Positions 31,436-42,083 of a stretch of DNA of 64,000 nucleotides are shown here, one piece after another. Location: positions 1-64,000 of the forward strand of contig JAHBBC010000004.1 in assembly GCA_019915015.1 (NCBI GenBank). The letters run 5' to 3'. The stretch's first letter is position 1; the number at the start of each line of letters is the position of its first letter. Both the position numbers and the translations under genes were made by a program. The notes under the pieces are model-generated. The model was not told the origin of the DNA and ran no database searches. It worked only from the letters and a program-made list of their open reading frames with translations. This DNA comes from Auriscalpium vulgare. Taxonomy: Eukaryota; Basidiomycota; Agaricomycetes; Russulales; Auriscalpiaceae.

Positions 31436-34400
31436 ATGGACAGGCTGTTGTCTTACCTGAAGGCGGACAATCGTATCGGTGAGCGATATCTCCCAGAAGA
31501 GAGGTGATGCTCACGTAGATGGTAGTGGATCGCGTGTACCGCTGTATCGAGGGACTGGACAATGAGGAGACGGACAAACTGAAGCTACATGACATGGCCA
31601 ACGTCAGTGCAAAGGAGCGCGCCTGACATCATGTTCGCTTACGTTTCTTAGATTGATGCGCTGAGGAACAACATCGACGTATCGAGGACGGAAGAGGGGC
31701 GCACGCAGATAATGCTGAAGGAGAATGGCGAGGCGCTCCTGGATGAGGCCGTGTTCGTCTTGAGGGGCATCGTCATGGAACACGACCTGCCGCCCATAAC
31801 CAACAAAACTCAGTAAGCGTCCTCTGACCCTCCTGGTCACAAACTTATCTTTCGATTTTCCCCAGGCTTCCACAGCACGCCATTTGGGCCAAGCAATCAG
31901 TCACCATCACAGGCCTGGATGCGCCCCAGTTCATCCAGTCAATGGGTGCGGTCCTTGGCATACACCAGCGCATGTCTGCGCTCTTCCGAGAGGGAGACTT
32001 CACGAGATGGCAGCCAGACTATATCGGGGACCTACCTTTGATAACGTTTTCAAACAGGTACGTGACGCCGAAGAGCGTCATGAAGGGCCAGGATGCGGTG
32101 CCGTTCCCAGACAACGTGGACCCACATGGCATCATTCGAAAGGCCTCGGCGCATCTCGGCGTGCACACGCAGGACAACGAAGTGCTCTATTTCGAGAAGC
32201 ACACGTCTGTTGGGTGCGAGCCACCTCACGCCTTTCAGGGATTATGAATTAATGTGCCGATAGACGGGGTCACACGTACAGGCCTGCCGATCCGGCCGTC
32301 TTCCGTGTTGGCCAACTCGTCGAAGTTCAATTTACTTGCTGGGAGTGGGCCGACGCTTAGCACGGCAGTACGATTCCAAGCTCAATACAGGGCTGGATGA
32401 TCCTGTAACTCTGTACAACTGCAAGTACATGAAATAATGATGAAGACTACAGTACTTGATTAATGCTATAACACTATCCCTGAAACACTTCGGTAACATG
32501 CGTGCTCTCTCAAGCCACCGGTACTAAGCACCAAATGGGGTTGTCACTGCTGGCCAGCCTTGAGCCTGCATCAGAGCAAGGTTACGACCCCTGGGCTGGG
32601 GCACGTTTTGAGTAAACAACATAATATCAACATGATCACGTGTAATAATGTCAGCAATGATGTCATTCCGGGGTTACGATTCCCTTGAATCGTTTCTTAT
32701 GTAAGCACCAGTCGCAGTTTTTGGACCCCCATGCAACTTTCATCTTCCCCCCCATATATAGGTATTTGTTCACACGGTCCAATTTCCCTAGCCAACACAA
32801 TTCCCCCTCTTCGCACTTCAAAAGACTCCCATTTCAGACAGTATTTCGCATTTTGTAAGCTAACTAGAATAGATATGCACATAATTTCAGTGGCTCTGAA
32901 GTCAGAAGAAAATGCTCCATAATTGCCATTTCCGGTAAATAATTCCCACGCTCGATCCCATGACGTCAGTCTCGGATGCACAGCACAAGTGCACTCGGAA
33001 ACTACGTCATTCCTCTCTACTCCGGCTACTGTACTACCCGGACTCGATTACCAATCTTTCCAAAACTGTTTATAACAGGAATTGAACTGCAAACCTCCAA
33101 GTTTTGAAGACTATACAGTGCAGATACCACTAGACTACAGAGCCATTGACAATATATACATCAATACATATGTTATAGACTATTCCTGTAGGCTTTTCAA
33201 AGCATCTAAGTCTGTCACCTCCCCATTCGTGCATCCAAAAATCATGTCATGTCTGAGCTCTAGCCAAAGTACTACGGGGAGTGAAATACATATAAGTGTT
33301 TCTATCAGAAATTGAACTGCAGACCATGCCCCTGATCAATATCTGGCGGCCTGCGCAAGCTTGCAAGCGAGGCCGGCCAGGTATTGATTGGGGCATGGTT
33401 GAGTCCATGTTTCACGGAGCAATGCACAATGTTGCTGAGCAAGTTCATGCACAGCGACGATGGGCACCCACATGTAGTACAGTGGTAATGTGTCAGATAG
33501 TACCAGATCCCTTGAGCGCTGAAGAGGGTACTGCGATGTGTGCAAGTGAGTGTCAGGCTCCCGAAGATGATCGGAGTGCGTCTCCGATGAGAGTAGGGAG
33601 GCGCGCGATCAGAGGTGTTGGTTGGAATGCGTGATCAGTCAGAGAATCATCAACGAGGGGTTGGAGGAGAGGATGTGTATTGCAAGCGACTGGGAACGAC
33701 TGCACACTGCACTGTGTGTACGATCATTGAATTATGGTTGGAACAACAGAGAGGAGTGCAGACAACAACACTGAACCATTGGTGTGAATGTTGACTTGTC
33801 AAAAGTGCGAAAATTGGTGAATGATCGCCTCGCAGCGCAGAGCGAAGAGTATCAGGGCTACCCATGATGCCACAGATTGAACTTTAGATATGACTGAGAC
33901 AGGTCAATCTTTCACTTGCATATCACTACCTTCAACATCATTCACTATTCTCAGTACATGCAGACTCTCTACTGCATTTCAAAATCACATCAAGTAGAGG
34001 TTGTAGCCGCAGCAAATGGATACTAACATTAACTACATAATGATATTTACAAACCATTAGAAATGGAATCGTACCTGCCGTGCTTAGCACCGGCCCACTA
34101 CCAGCAAGTCTTAAATTGTGTCTAAAACCCGGAGTGATGTCATCATCTTTCTGCTACTGCTGTTCAAGCCCTGCAATATATCACTGTTTTGCAGCTTCTG
34201 TAGGTGCTCTATGGTCTGAAATATACTGCAAATGGAGCAATGTATGTGAATCATTCCGGGCAAATGAGAGGAAGGTGAAAGTGCAAGTGGATGTGAGTGG
34301 ACATAGCGTGGGAGTGAATTCCCAAAAAGGCGACACAGATGATCGTTGCATGGGGTCGAAAAAATGCTGGATGTAGATGACATAAGCAACGATTCAAAGG

Positions 34401-34729
34401 AATCGTAACGCTTGGGTCAGTCCCGCGCATGGGCAAGAAGGCGAACGAGCAGATGATTCTCAAGATGGTGTCGTTGGCACTGCTAGACAGGGGCATACAG
34501 GAAGTGAGCATGCGTCGTGATAGCGTCTACGAAGATCCTGCTGACGACTACAGGCCTACGACCTGTCGCTCCTAGAGGCCGATATCACGAAATCGACGCA
34601 AGCCGTCATCGTGCGACCCAAGCGTCGTGTCGGTTACAATGAAGGAGCGGTGAAGAAAGCCAGGCTTGACGTCCAGGAGACGGAGGATGTTCCTATGTCG
34701 TCGGCGTCAGAGAAAGTGAAGGTAGATTA
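31436..34729 (+). pseudogene. Uncharacterised family protein, gene split by a 2-kb insertion
   Basis: Exons at 31436-31478, 31526-31602, 31652-31812 and 31866 onward spell a coherent protein (MDRLLSYLKADNRI, DNEETDKLKLHDMA, SVTITGLDAPQFIQSMGAVL, REGDFTRWQPDYIGDLP, YVTPKSVMKGQDAVPFPD). After a further intron (donor near 32216) comes PAVFRVGQLVEVQFTCWE. Coding then stops near 32350. It resumes at about 34415 as SVPRMGKKANEQMILKMVSL followed by ALLDRG and a basic, acidic-ended tail that stops at 34729. In relatives known to me, a VGDIVE segment is followed directly by KMI-type and ALLD segments, so the two halves fit one gene. The inserted DNA has a different base composition. Confidence 0.6.
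32350..34415. mobile_element. AT-rich non-autonomous insertion with GTTACGATTCC ends
   Basis: About 2.05 kb, clearly richer in A+T than its surroundings and without convincing genes. Bases 32673-32701 (GTTACGATTCCCTTGAATCG...) match the reverse complement of 34381-34409 with about three mismatches, and each arm is itself nearly palindromic. A further TACGATTCC lies at 32369 near the left edge. The left edge is set by where coding sequence ends, the right by where it resumes. A precise target duplication was not established (imperfect CTGGGAGT and CTTGGGT). Confidence 0.6.
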
Positions 34730-34808
34730 GCAGCGGTACAGCCAAACAGATGCAAATAAATATGTCATTGGCCAGACCTGTCTTAACGACAAACCACTAA
34801 GAGCCACT

Positions 34809-35536
34809 ATGTCCAGCCCAGTCCTCGCCGGCAACCCGAACAAAGACGTTCTTGTGGGGCGGCGTATGATCGTACGTGATTGACTGGTCGCTTTCCGTAG
34901 CATTGATAAACCCATGCCGCTACTAAGGTCTACTGCGACGCCTGCATCCAAGGTGCGCTTGTCTGCTACCGCAGCAGCGCTCGCACGTGCATCGAGTGCC
35001 GAAGCAAACGCCGGAAGTGCGCGTATTCATTGGGCGTTCATGCATGCAGAGAACCCCCGTGCACTCTGTGTGCGCAGCGTGCCGTTGGATGCTACCAGCT
35101 GCAAGAAAGTGGATGCGTGAGGTGTTTGCAAACGGGCGCTATGTGCTCCGTCGATGCAGGTGTGTACATCCAAGACAGAGCCGTCCCTGATTTCAATGGT
35201 GCGATAGGCCAAACCCAGGAGAACCTTGACACTGCCCGCCGTTCGCCGTCGGCCGGCGACGCGGTGGAGGAGGCGGATGTCAACAAGGACGACCCTGAAG
35301 AGACCGCTCCGCTCGTCGAACCCATACAGGCGATCCTAAGGGACATCGCAAGCCTGCGCGCAGACATCCACAGCATAGAGTACGCGATGGAAACGGGGGC
35401 TTACGATGTGAGCGAAGGCATGGGAGAGGTGATTGATCACGTCGACAGGCTGGACAACCGAGTAGATAAAATGGATGGCAGAGTACAAGAGCTCGACGGT
35501 CGGGTTAAGACCTTGGAGAGAATGCTTAGCGACTAG
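34809..35536 (+). CDS. Protein with two tandem Zn(II)2Cys6 clusters and a coiled coil
   Basis: Exon 1 (MSSPVLAGNPNKDVLVG) joins by a short intron (donor GTACGTG, acceptor near 34929) to a cysteine-rich exon. The first cluster has spacing C-x2-C-x6-C-x7-C-x2-C-x6-C (CDAC...CIECRSKRRKC). About 10 residues later a second cluster has exactly the same spacing (CTLC...CVRCLQTGAMC). Both match the fungal binuclear zinc cluster that binds DNA. An acidic linker follows, then heptad-like repeats at the end (VIDHVDRLDNRVDKMDGRV), likely a dimerising coiled coil. There is no fungal-specific transcription factor domain. It lies 80 bp after the split gene on the same strand and is convergent with the gene at 35666. 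Confidence 0.72.
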
Positions 35537-35665
35537 TAGATGACAAGTTTGGTACGAAGCTTGCCCTTTCCCGACTCGCCGAGTTTGCGGATGAGTTATG
35601 AACAAAGCCGGCACATGGGGAATAGCCTGCGGTGGAAGTACAGAGCGCATCGTATAGAACATATA

Positions 35666-36013
35666 TTAGAGGCGCTCGACATGCACGAGCAACGTGTGAG
35701 GCGGCAGGCCTAGGGATGCAGCAGCTACAAAGTTGATAAGAGGGAATTGTATGAACGTGTGATGTTCGTCTTGGTTCGACAGGGTCTTACAGACGCTCTG
35801 GGTTAGCATAAGGCCCTCTGTGCGATCAGGTAGGTATGCGTCGACCAACACTCTAAGACCACGGTCCCTGGGTCTACGCGCCTTCCTCTCACGAAGATAC
35901 TGTGCGCCAGAAAGTAGGACCGATGTCAGCGGACTCAAGGGTGAGAAAAACCAATAGATGCGAGTGGATCGGGCGATCATGATAAAAGCGCCATTCAATA
36001 ACTGAATCAGCAC
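35666..36013 (-). CDS. Uncharacterised family protein (D family), member 1
   Basis: The C-terminal part (LRVLVDAYLPDRTEGLMLTQ, then TFIQFPLINFVAAASLGLPP) is clearly homologous to the gene at 37450. The N-terminus (LIQLLNGAFIMIA) resembles the first exon of that gene. The true start may lie further upstream in another exon. No motif of known function was found. The stop lies 130 bp from the stop of the convergent zinc-cluster gene. Confidence 0.5.
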   Translation of the reverse strand: MLIQLLNGAFIMIARSTRIYWFFSPLSPLTSVLLSGAQYLRERKARRPRDRGLRVLVDAYLPDRTEGLMLTQSVCKTLSNQDEHHTFIQFPLINFVAAASLGLPPHTLLVHVERL

Positions 36014-36432
36014 ATGCGGAGCGCGTGATGTTCACGCAACGCTGTCATGCGACGCCGCCGCGCCCTTTGTGCCTATTCCGATAGCATCGCAATACCCTCC
36101 ATCTGGGGGTCCTGGCGGCTCGCGTGCGCGCGCGGGAATCAAACGCTATCGAATAGGGTCCGCTCATGTCCGTGATCGCAGCCATGTAGCGATAAGGAAG
36201 GACACGCCGCGGAGGTTTTCGGTGGCGTATGAATCGAAACACGTGCTCGCATTAAGGCTGCGGCGGCGCGCATCTTCCTATACGGGGTGGAGATACGGGG
36301 TGGCGCATCACTGACCGCTGTGGGCATTGACTTGCATATACGCTGACGCGCGCGCGGAAATCATGCGAGTGGGATCATTGCATCCTAGCCATAAGGGCGC
36401 TCACGTAAGCAAGGCATTGTACGTCGCCGCGC

Positions 36433-37246
36433 TCAATTATCGATTAGCACGTTGTGCGACCAGTACGCGAGCCGGTACACCTTCAACAGTCGAAACCAAG
36501 CGAAGCCAGAGCCCTGTGGACCGCTCGAGTAGGAGCGGTATTGAACCTGGGCCTCCACCATAACGAGATCTCCGACGTCCATCTGCTCCACAGACATACG
36601 ATTGGCCTCTCCCTTTGGCCAAGAGGTGCCGATCGTATCGAATACGGAATTGAACCGCTTGACCTGCGCAGAGGTTACAGGATGTGCAGGACGATGGTAT
36701 GAAGACCTTACGTAAATGGCGCCGTCGTCCCCGCGCACCTGAAGACGAGACGCCGTTATGTTACCAGAAACGTTGTTGTTGCGTGCAACTGATCAATCGT
36801 CAGTGACATATCGGATTCGGTGCGTAAGAAGTGCGCACCGAATCTATGTGCGCCTCGCCGGCTCGTCGTGTAGAGCAGGTGCTCTGCCGCCACGGAGACA
36901 GAGTCTTCTAACGGCTGCACAGAGATGCTCACCTCTCCCAAGGGGAGCGAGTACTCGTCCACGATATGCATTGCGGTAATTCGCCCATGATAGAACACGC
37001 GTATGGGTGGACCAATCAGGCTCGTGCCATCGTCGCTCACAATGTTACGAGACAGCAGGTTATTATTCCATATGCAGGGGGGGTCGCTGACGCTTGGCAG
37101 CACGAACACGTCGTCGCTTTGAAAATCTGCCGCAGCGCAGGCAACACGGCTGCATATTCGTGAGTGCTAGAGACGCGACGATGGGCAATAACCACACACC
37201 CTTGCCACGTACGTGAAAGCTCAACCAGGGACGAGGGGGATGTCAT
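36433..37246 (-). CDS. Uncharacterised family protein (P family), member 1
   Basis: Starts MTSPSSLVELSRTWQG; an intron separates it from an exon with DVFVLPSVSDPPCIWNNNLL and RVFYHGRITAMHIVDEYSLP. Later exons encode ASRLQVRGDDGAIY and FDTIGTSWPKGEANR, then VGDLVMVEAQVQYRS and LLKVYRLAYWSHNVLID. The same exons in the same order occur in the gene at 39419. The VGDLVMVEAQ segment recalls the VGQLVEVQF segment of the gene at 31436, so the families may be distant relatives. Function unknown. Confidence 0.55.
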
Positions 37247-37449
37247 GGGGGGTGGATGAAGAGGGGAGGATTAGGAGGGACATCGGTCTCTTAAGAGGCC
37301 CGGCGTAAGCCGGACCTACCCCTGATACCCATTTGCGTCGGTTGAGAGAGGTCCGGCTCCCATGGGGCAGCTCAGTGGAATGCCCCACCATGGTCACTAA
37401 GTTGGATACGTTTGTCAAGCGTTTAACATTACGTGAAAACTCAGTGAAA

Positions 37450-37979
37450 TTAGTGCGGTTCAGCATATACGAGCAACGGGTTGGGAGGGAGAGTTAAAGA
37501 AGCGACGACCCCGACATCGACGATCGGGAACTGTATGAAAGTATCGTATAAACCGGTGATACTCTCTGTGACACAGACGCTGCGGGTCAGGACGAAAGAT
37601 GCTGTAGAATCAGACACATATGCATCCACCAGCACTCCAGCTCGAAGGAAAGCGCGGACGCACACAACCGTCCCGGCATCGATCAGCGTGCCTCTCACAA
37701 ACACGCCGTGGACCATAAAGTACAGCGACCCTGTTCGCATCTTCAACTCTCTGGATGGAGGAACACCATTATAGGTTGGATAGCCGTGCCATATCGGTGA
37801 CAGGGGGCTATTAAAGGCGCCTGGGGTAGACGAGTTCATCGCGAAAGAGACAAAGTCTTTGAACCGGGGGAACTGTGTGACACACATGAGGACAAACAAC
37901 GAAGGGCACTGGCCAGTACGCACGCTGTGAACCCTATTATGAGCATGCCGTCGAATAGCGAGACCGTAAAGCGTACCAT
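37450..37979 (-). CDS. Uncharacterised family protein (D family), member 2
   Basis: First exon MVRFTVSLFDGMLIIGFTA, then an intron (donor GTGCGTAC) and a longer exon with SLYFMVHGVFVRGTLIDAG, LVDAYVSDSTASFVLTRSVC and TFIQFPIVDVGVVASLTLPP. The last two segments align with the gene at 35666. The hydrophobic first exon could be a membrane anchor or a buried strand. Same strand as P members on both sides. Confidence 0.5.
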
Positions 37980-38100
37980 GTTATGACGGCGTTTGTCCCA
38001 CACTCACGTACGCGCTCTTCATACCGCCGCGTTGGCAAGCCTGCCAGGTTGAACAATATAGGGAGACTGCCTTTGTCGTACAGTCTACTTGTAGTCTTAA

Positions 38101-38400
38101 TTAGCCACATGCGACCAAGCAGTAGCCTACGACGGACCTATTATCATGGGCTGCGCACACGATCTCCAAGGGACCACGAAGACGCGCTATATCGAGCGTC
38201 TCCAGAATAAGCACCTCGCCATCCTCCCCATCAGCAACGAGCTCGTGAAAGACGCGGTACCGGTCGGTAGGAAGCAGCGGCAGGTTTCCTGGATGACCGT
38301 TGAAAAGTTCCATGGCGAATAGGCAGGGGCGGGCGACGAGACCCGTGAAGTAAGTGTAGGAAAGATGTCCGGATCCAGTGGCCGCTGTGTTGTACCGCAC
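38101..38400 (-). CDS. Uncharacterised small protein
   Basis: About 100 residues in one frame (HLSYTYFTGLVARPCLFAME, DGEVLILETLDIARLRGP). Strand and spacing fit the surrounding families, but no paralogue was found in the window and the start is uncertain. Confidence 0.3.
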   Translation of the reverse strand: MRYNTAATGSGHLSYTYFTGLVARPCLFAMELFNGHPGNLPLLPTDRYRVFHELVADGEDGEVLILETLDIARLRGPLEIVCAAHDNRSVVGYCLVACG

Positions 38401-38655
38401 GCCCGAGTCAATCCACGCCCGCGTATTGAGTCGAGCACCGAATCAGGGCAAGCGCTAAAGATCGGCTTTTCACAAGTGACGTCCGACAGGAGGTTGACTC
38501 AATGATGCGAAGAGCGCTGGAGAGCTGAAAGCATGGGCAGTAAGTAATACCGAGTGCCTGATTATCGATGTCTAAGTGCGGCCGATGCCTTGAACGGAAG
38601 CCGCAACATAAAATTGAGACCACGCGCGATACCTATTCGACAGTGTCCCGGTATC

Positions 38656-38949
38656 TGCGGAATAACTGCGCCGCGCGGAAGAATGCCCAGTGCTCATGTG
38701 ATACCCACCGGGACACGAGGGACCTCCGACCAAAAATGCGCTACGTACCGCGCGCGTGCTCAAAGATCCGACCGAAGCCCGAGGTCAAGATAACGTCAAA
38801 TTTGCGGAATAACTGCGCCGCGCGGAAGAATGCCCAGTGCTCATGTGATACCCACCGGGACACGAGGGACCTCCGACCAAACATGCGCTACGTACCGCGC
38901 GCGTGCTCAAAGATCCGACCGAAGCCCGAGGTCAAGATAACGTCAACGC
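38656..38949. repeat. 147-bp tandem duplication
   Basis: Two direct copies (38656-38802 and 38803-38949) differing at only one or two bases near the join. The unit is a multiple of three, so a plus-strand frame runs through both (NNCAARKNAQCSCDTH twice). Whether this is coding is doubtful. Confidence 0.85.
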
Positions 38950-39418
38950 ATAACCGACTGGCAGGCGTTATCAGGGACACTGGCCTGATATCGGACGGGG
39001 GCTTCGACCGATGCGCTCCGATGCGACGGTCGAGGTGCTGATACGAACGCCGCCTACAACTGATGGTGTCTGCCGTGTTTGTCCGAGCGCAATACCGCGT
39101 TGCGAAGTTGCGCTTGTCACCGCGCGGACGAGGGCGCGGTGCGCATGGGACCCATCCGGCTCTGAGAGGGAACACAGCGCATGATCGTCGCATTTACTGC
39201 GCGCTGGGCCGGTGATCCGAAGAGGGCCGGGATTTCAACCTGGCAACCGATGTCGACGAAAGGACACAAGGTGCCCCATCAAACGGTTTCAGGTGAGAAA
39301 GGCAAGGCGCAACAGTCACGCAGAGATACGCAACGTAAAGCACACGTCCTGACGGTTTTAAACCAGGCACGGTAACCGGCGGCGACACGCAGGAAACATC
39401 AATCCGATTGAACTTGTT

Positions 39419-40245
39419 TTACGGCGTGTCTATGAGAATGTTGTGGGACCAATATGCCAGCCTGAACACCTTCACCAGCCGGAATACAGTGAACATTGTT
39501 TCGATCCCACCGTGTAAAACGATTCGGCGCTCTATGTTGGCCTCCACCATGACGATGTCGCCCACGCCGATCTCTCTGGCAGGGAGCGTCACAGCGTCGC
39601 CTCTTGGCCACGTCGTGCCGATCGTGTCGTACACCGATCTGAACTGTTTGACCTGGGCCGACGATGAGAAAGGATCGTGATGCCCTACGGTATAACCTAC
39701 GCACCTTAATCATCCCGTTTTCTTCTCGGACCTGGATGCGCATTGCCGTTACAACGTCACACGAGTTGGACCGACGCTTAGCTGAGTAAACATTAGCAGT
39801 AGTACCGTCAACGTAAACGATTACGGACCAGGACTTCCATGGAGAAGATGGTTCGCCGTGTAGAGCATATGTTCCGCAGAGTAGAAGACGTGTTTGTCCA
39901 TCGGGATCACGGATATGCTGACTTCGGCCAGTGGCAGCGAGTAATCGTCTACCATGTTTAGTGCGACAACGCGTCCGTGGTAGAAAACCCGCGTGGGCGG
40001 CTGAATAGCGTCCAAATCATCGCTACGGGCGAGCAGGTTGTTCTTCCACACCCAGTGAAGCTCGCAGAGCTTCGGTAGGACGAATACGTCGACGCCCCCT
40101 AAGACCTGGCCAACAGCAGCGACACGCCTGTCCACATGTCAGAGCACAATTGCTTTAAGCAGACGAGAAACAGTCACCCCTGCCACGTCTGGGAGAGCCC
40201 GTCGTCCTCCGCGTCGGAATCATGCATGTCCGAAATGGGCGCCAT
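39419..40245 (-). CDS. Uncharacterised family protein (P family), member 2
   Basis: Starts MAPISDMHDSDAEDDGLSQT with the WQG ending of exon 1 shared with the gene at 36433. The next exon holds VFVLPKLCELHWVWKNNLLA and RVFYHGRVVALNMVDDYSLP; later exons hold AMRIQVREENGMIK and YDTIGTTWPRG, then VGDIVMVEANIERR and LVKVFRLAYWSHNILID. All exons have a counterpart in member 1, which supports the models of both genes. Confidence 0.58.
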
Positions 40246-40613
40246 GGTGGATAAGCCGCGTAGAAGAACCGCGGGCACCCGTTTTATACGATTCGGCCTT
40301 CGCCGGCGCTATGACCGGGAACCAGCGCGGCAAGCACGAGCGGTCCATTTTCGGGCCAACAAAGCACCTCGCGCAGACTGAAATGCAAACTGCCACGACG
40401 TACATACAGCCGCAGCGTAAACTGAGACCACGTTAGGCTGCGTATATTCTGTCCATGATATCCGATAACATGACGCAGACGCTCTTTTGCTCAACAGCGG
40501 CGCGCCGCGCATGCCGAGCGCCGTTCATGAAAACGGCGTCGCATGCCTTCGAGTAATGCCTCGCCTTCGCAAACGTGTCCCACCTCGAACCGTATCGAGG
40601 CACATTAGACTAA

Positions 40614-41200
40614 AGAAAGATGTTAGAGCTATGCGCGCGCTCGTGGTTAGAGACATTCACTGATTCGATGCAGTACTCGAGGTAGGCGGTGACCTCCTCA
40701 AGCGCCGTTGACGCGCTGGTATCGATCCACCACTCCGAGAGTCCCATAGCGTCATCGGGTAACTCAGCCGGGGTGTAAGGGACGGCTCTGATCATCTCCC
40801 AGCGAAGGGTGCCGGCCTTCAGCTCTGGCATACAGAGGCGGAGAGCCTTGGGAATGACGAGGGTCACTTGGCCGAGTGACGCTACCCCGAAGAGGTAGGT
40901 AACCAGATCCTAACATGTGAGTGTGCGGCGTCAGAGCCCGTTGGTAAGGTGCAGCAGGACACCGCGCACCATCTCTTCCTTCAAGCGGGCGGCAGAATCG
41001 CCCGCCACGATGCCATGGGAGAAGTGTATTGCGGCCTCATACAGTCGCAGAGTCACAACGTTCACGAAGTGCTGGAGTTCAGTGCGAGCTAGTTCGGGCA
41101 GCATGAGGAGCGTGGTTAAGCCGAGGTCGCGGCGTGACAACGACTTTACAGGCGCTACCGGGCGCCGACTCACACGCGTCTTCATCCCGCGCATCATCAT
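40614..41200 (-). CDS. Uncharacterised protein, divergent partner of the gene at 41212
   Basis: Exons encode RRDLGLTTLLMLPELARTEL, LQHFVNVVTLRLYEAAIHFS, then after an intron (acceptor TTAG near 40912) DLVTYLFGVASLGQVTLVIP and MPELKAGTLRWEMIRAVPYT, ending HSSNIFL. Helix-rich, with no known domain. The start is within about 10 bp of the start assigned to the divergent gene, so one of the two starts is probably wrong. Confidence 0.4.
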
Positions 41201-41211
41201 CGCCGCCAGTC

Positions 41212-42046
41212 ATGACTTCAGCTCGCACGAAGAGTTCAGTCAACCAGAGATGGCGTCCGTTTACAGAGAACGTGGAAACAGCACAACTGTACGCCGCCAC
41301 TGCCCGCATTCGGCTGGCATACCGGACACTGCCCCTCTACTCGAATCACCTCCGCTGGTTCTCTCAAGGCATTGCCCGCGAAGTTGTGCGTACAACGGCA
41401 ACGTTTCGCTGTCAATTCACGTATACTTTACCTATAGGAATTCATACCAGCCTTGCTGGGGATGCAGATACTAGAGGAGACCGACGAGTTTTACATAACG
41501 AAGCCTGTCTGCGATATCCGCTGGTACGGACGATCGGCGGCCGTCGTGGAAGACAACCTGGACGTCATCTACAGCATGCTGCCGCAGGGACCTGAGCAAC
41601 AGACTATGGGCTATACAGAGGCACGCATCGCCAATCCGTGGTGGGAAGAGTGTCAGCTTCATCAGAGCGAGATTAAGTGGGCCCTCTCAGACTGCTCCGA
41701 ACGATGGTCGGCGAACCAGGTGCGTACCTGGACTCTATTATAACTAAACCGCATGACTCAAGTTCAGACAGATGGTGAGAGATCAACCGGAGAAGAAAAA
41801 ACTTTGGGTGCTTGATTTGGCCGCAGGTAAGAGCTCATTTATGTCCTACGTAGCTTCTTCCTCAGTCGCAGCCATATTAACACAGACCACTTTCGATTGG
41901 GTGTCGAGAGACGCGCGCCAAGGATGGTAGACGACGTCCGCTTGTTGCGCGCAAAGGCGGCGAGCGTCATAGTGGCTGCGTGCGTAGAGAAACACCGCGT
42001 GGCCGCCAGTCTTGACAGAGCCATGTCTGCACTGTACAGTCGTTAG
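41212..42046 (+). CDS. Uncharacterised helical protein
   Basis: Exon 1 ends in WFSQGIAREV at a GT donor (41390). Exon 2 has FLGMQILEETDEFYITKPVC and WWEECQLHQSEIKWALSDCS, exon 3 MVRDQPEKKKLWVLDLAA, and exon 4 RMVDDVRLLRAKAASVIVAA down to YSR. The alternating charged and hydrophobic residues suggest long helices. Exon 1 is homologous to the fragment at 44339. An alternative ATG at 41134 would overlap the divergent gene. Confidence 0.45.
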
Positions 42047-42083
42047 GCCGCTTCACCTGAACCGCGTTATTATTCACAAAATA

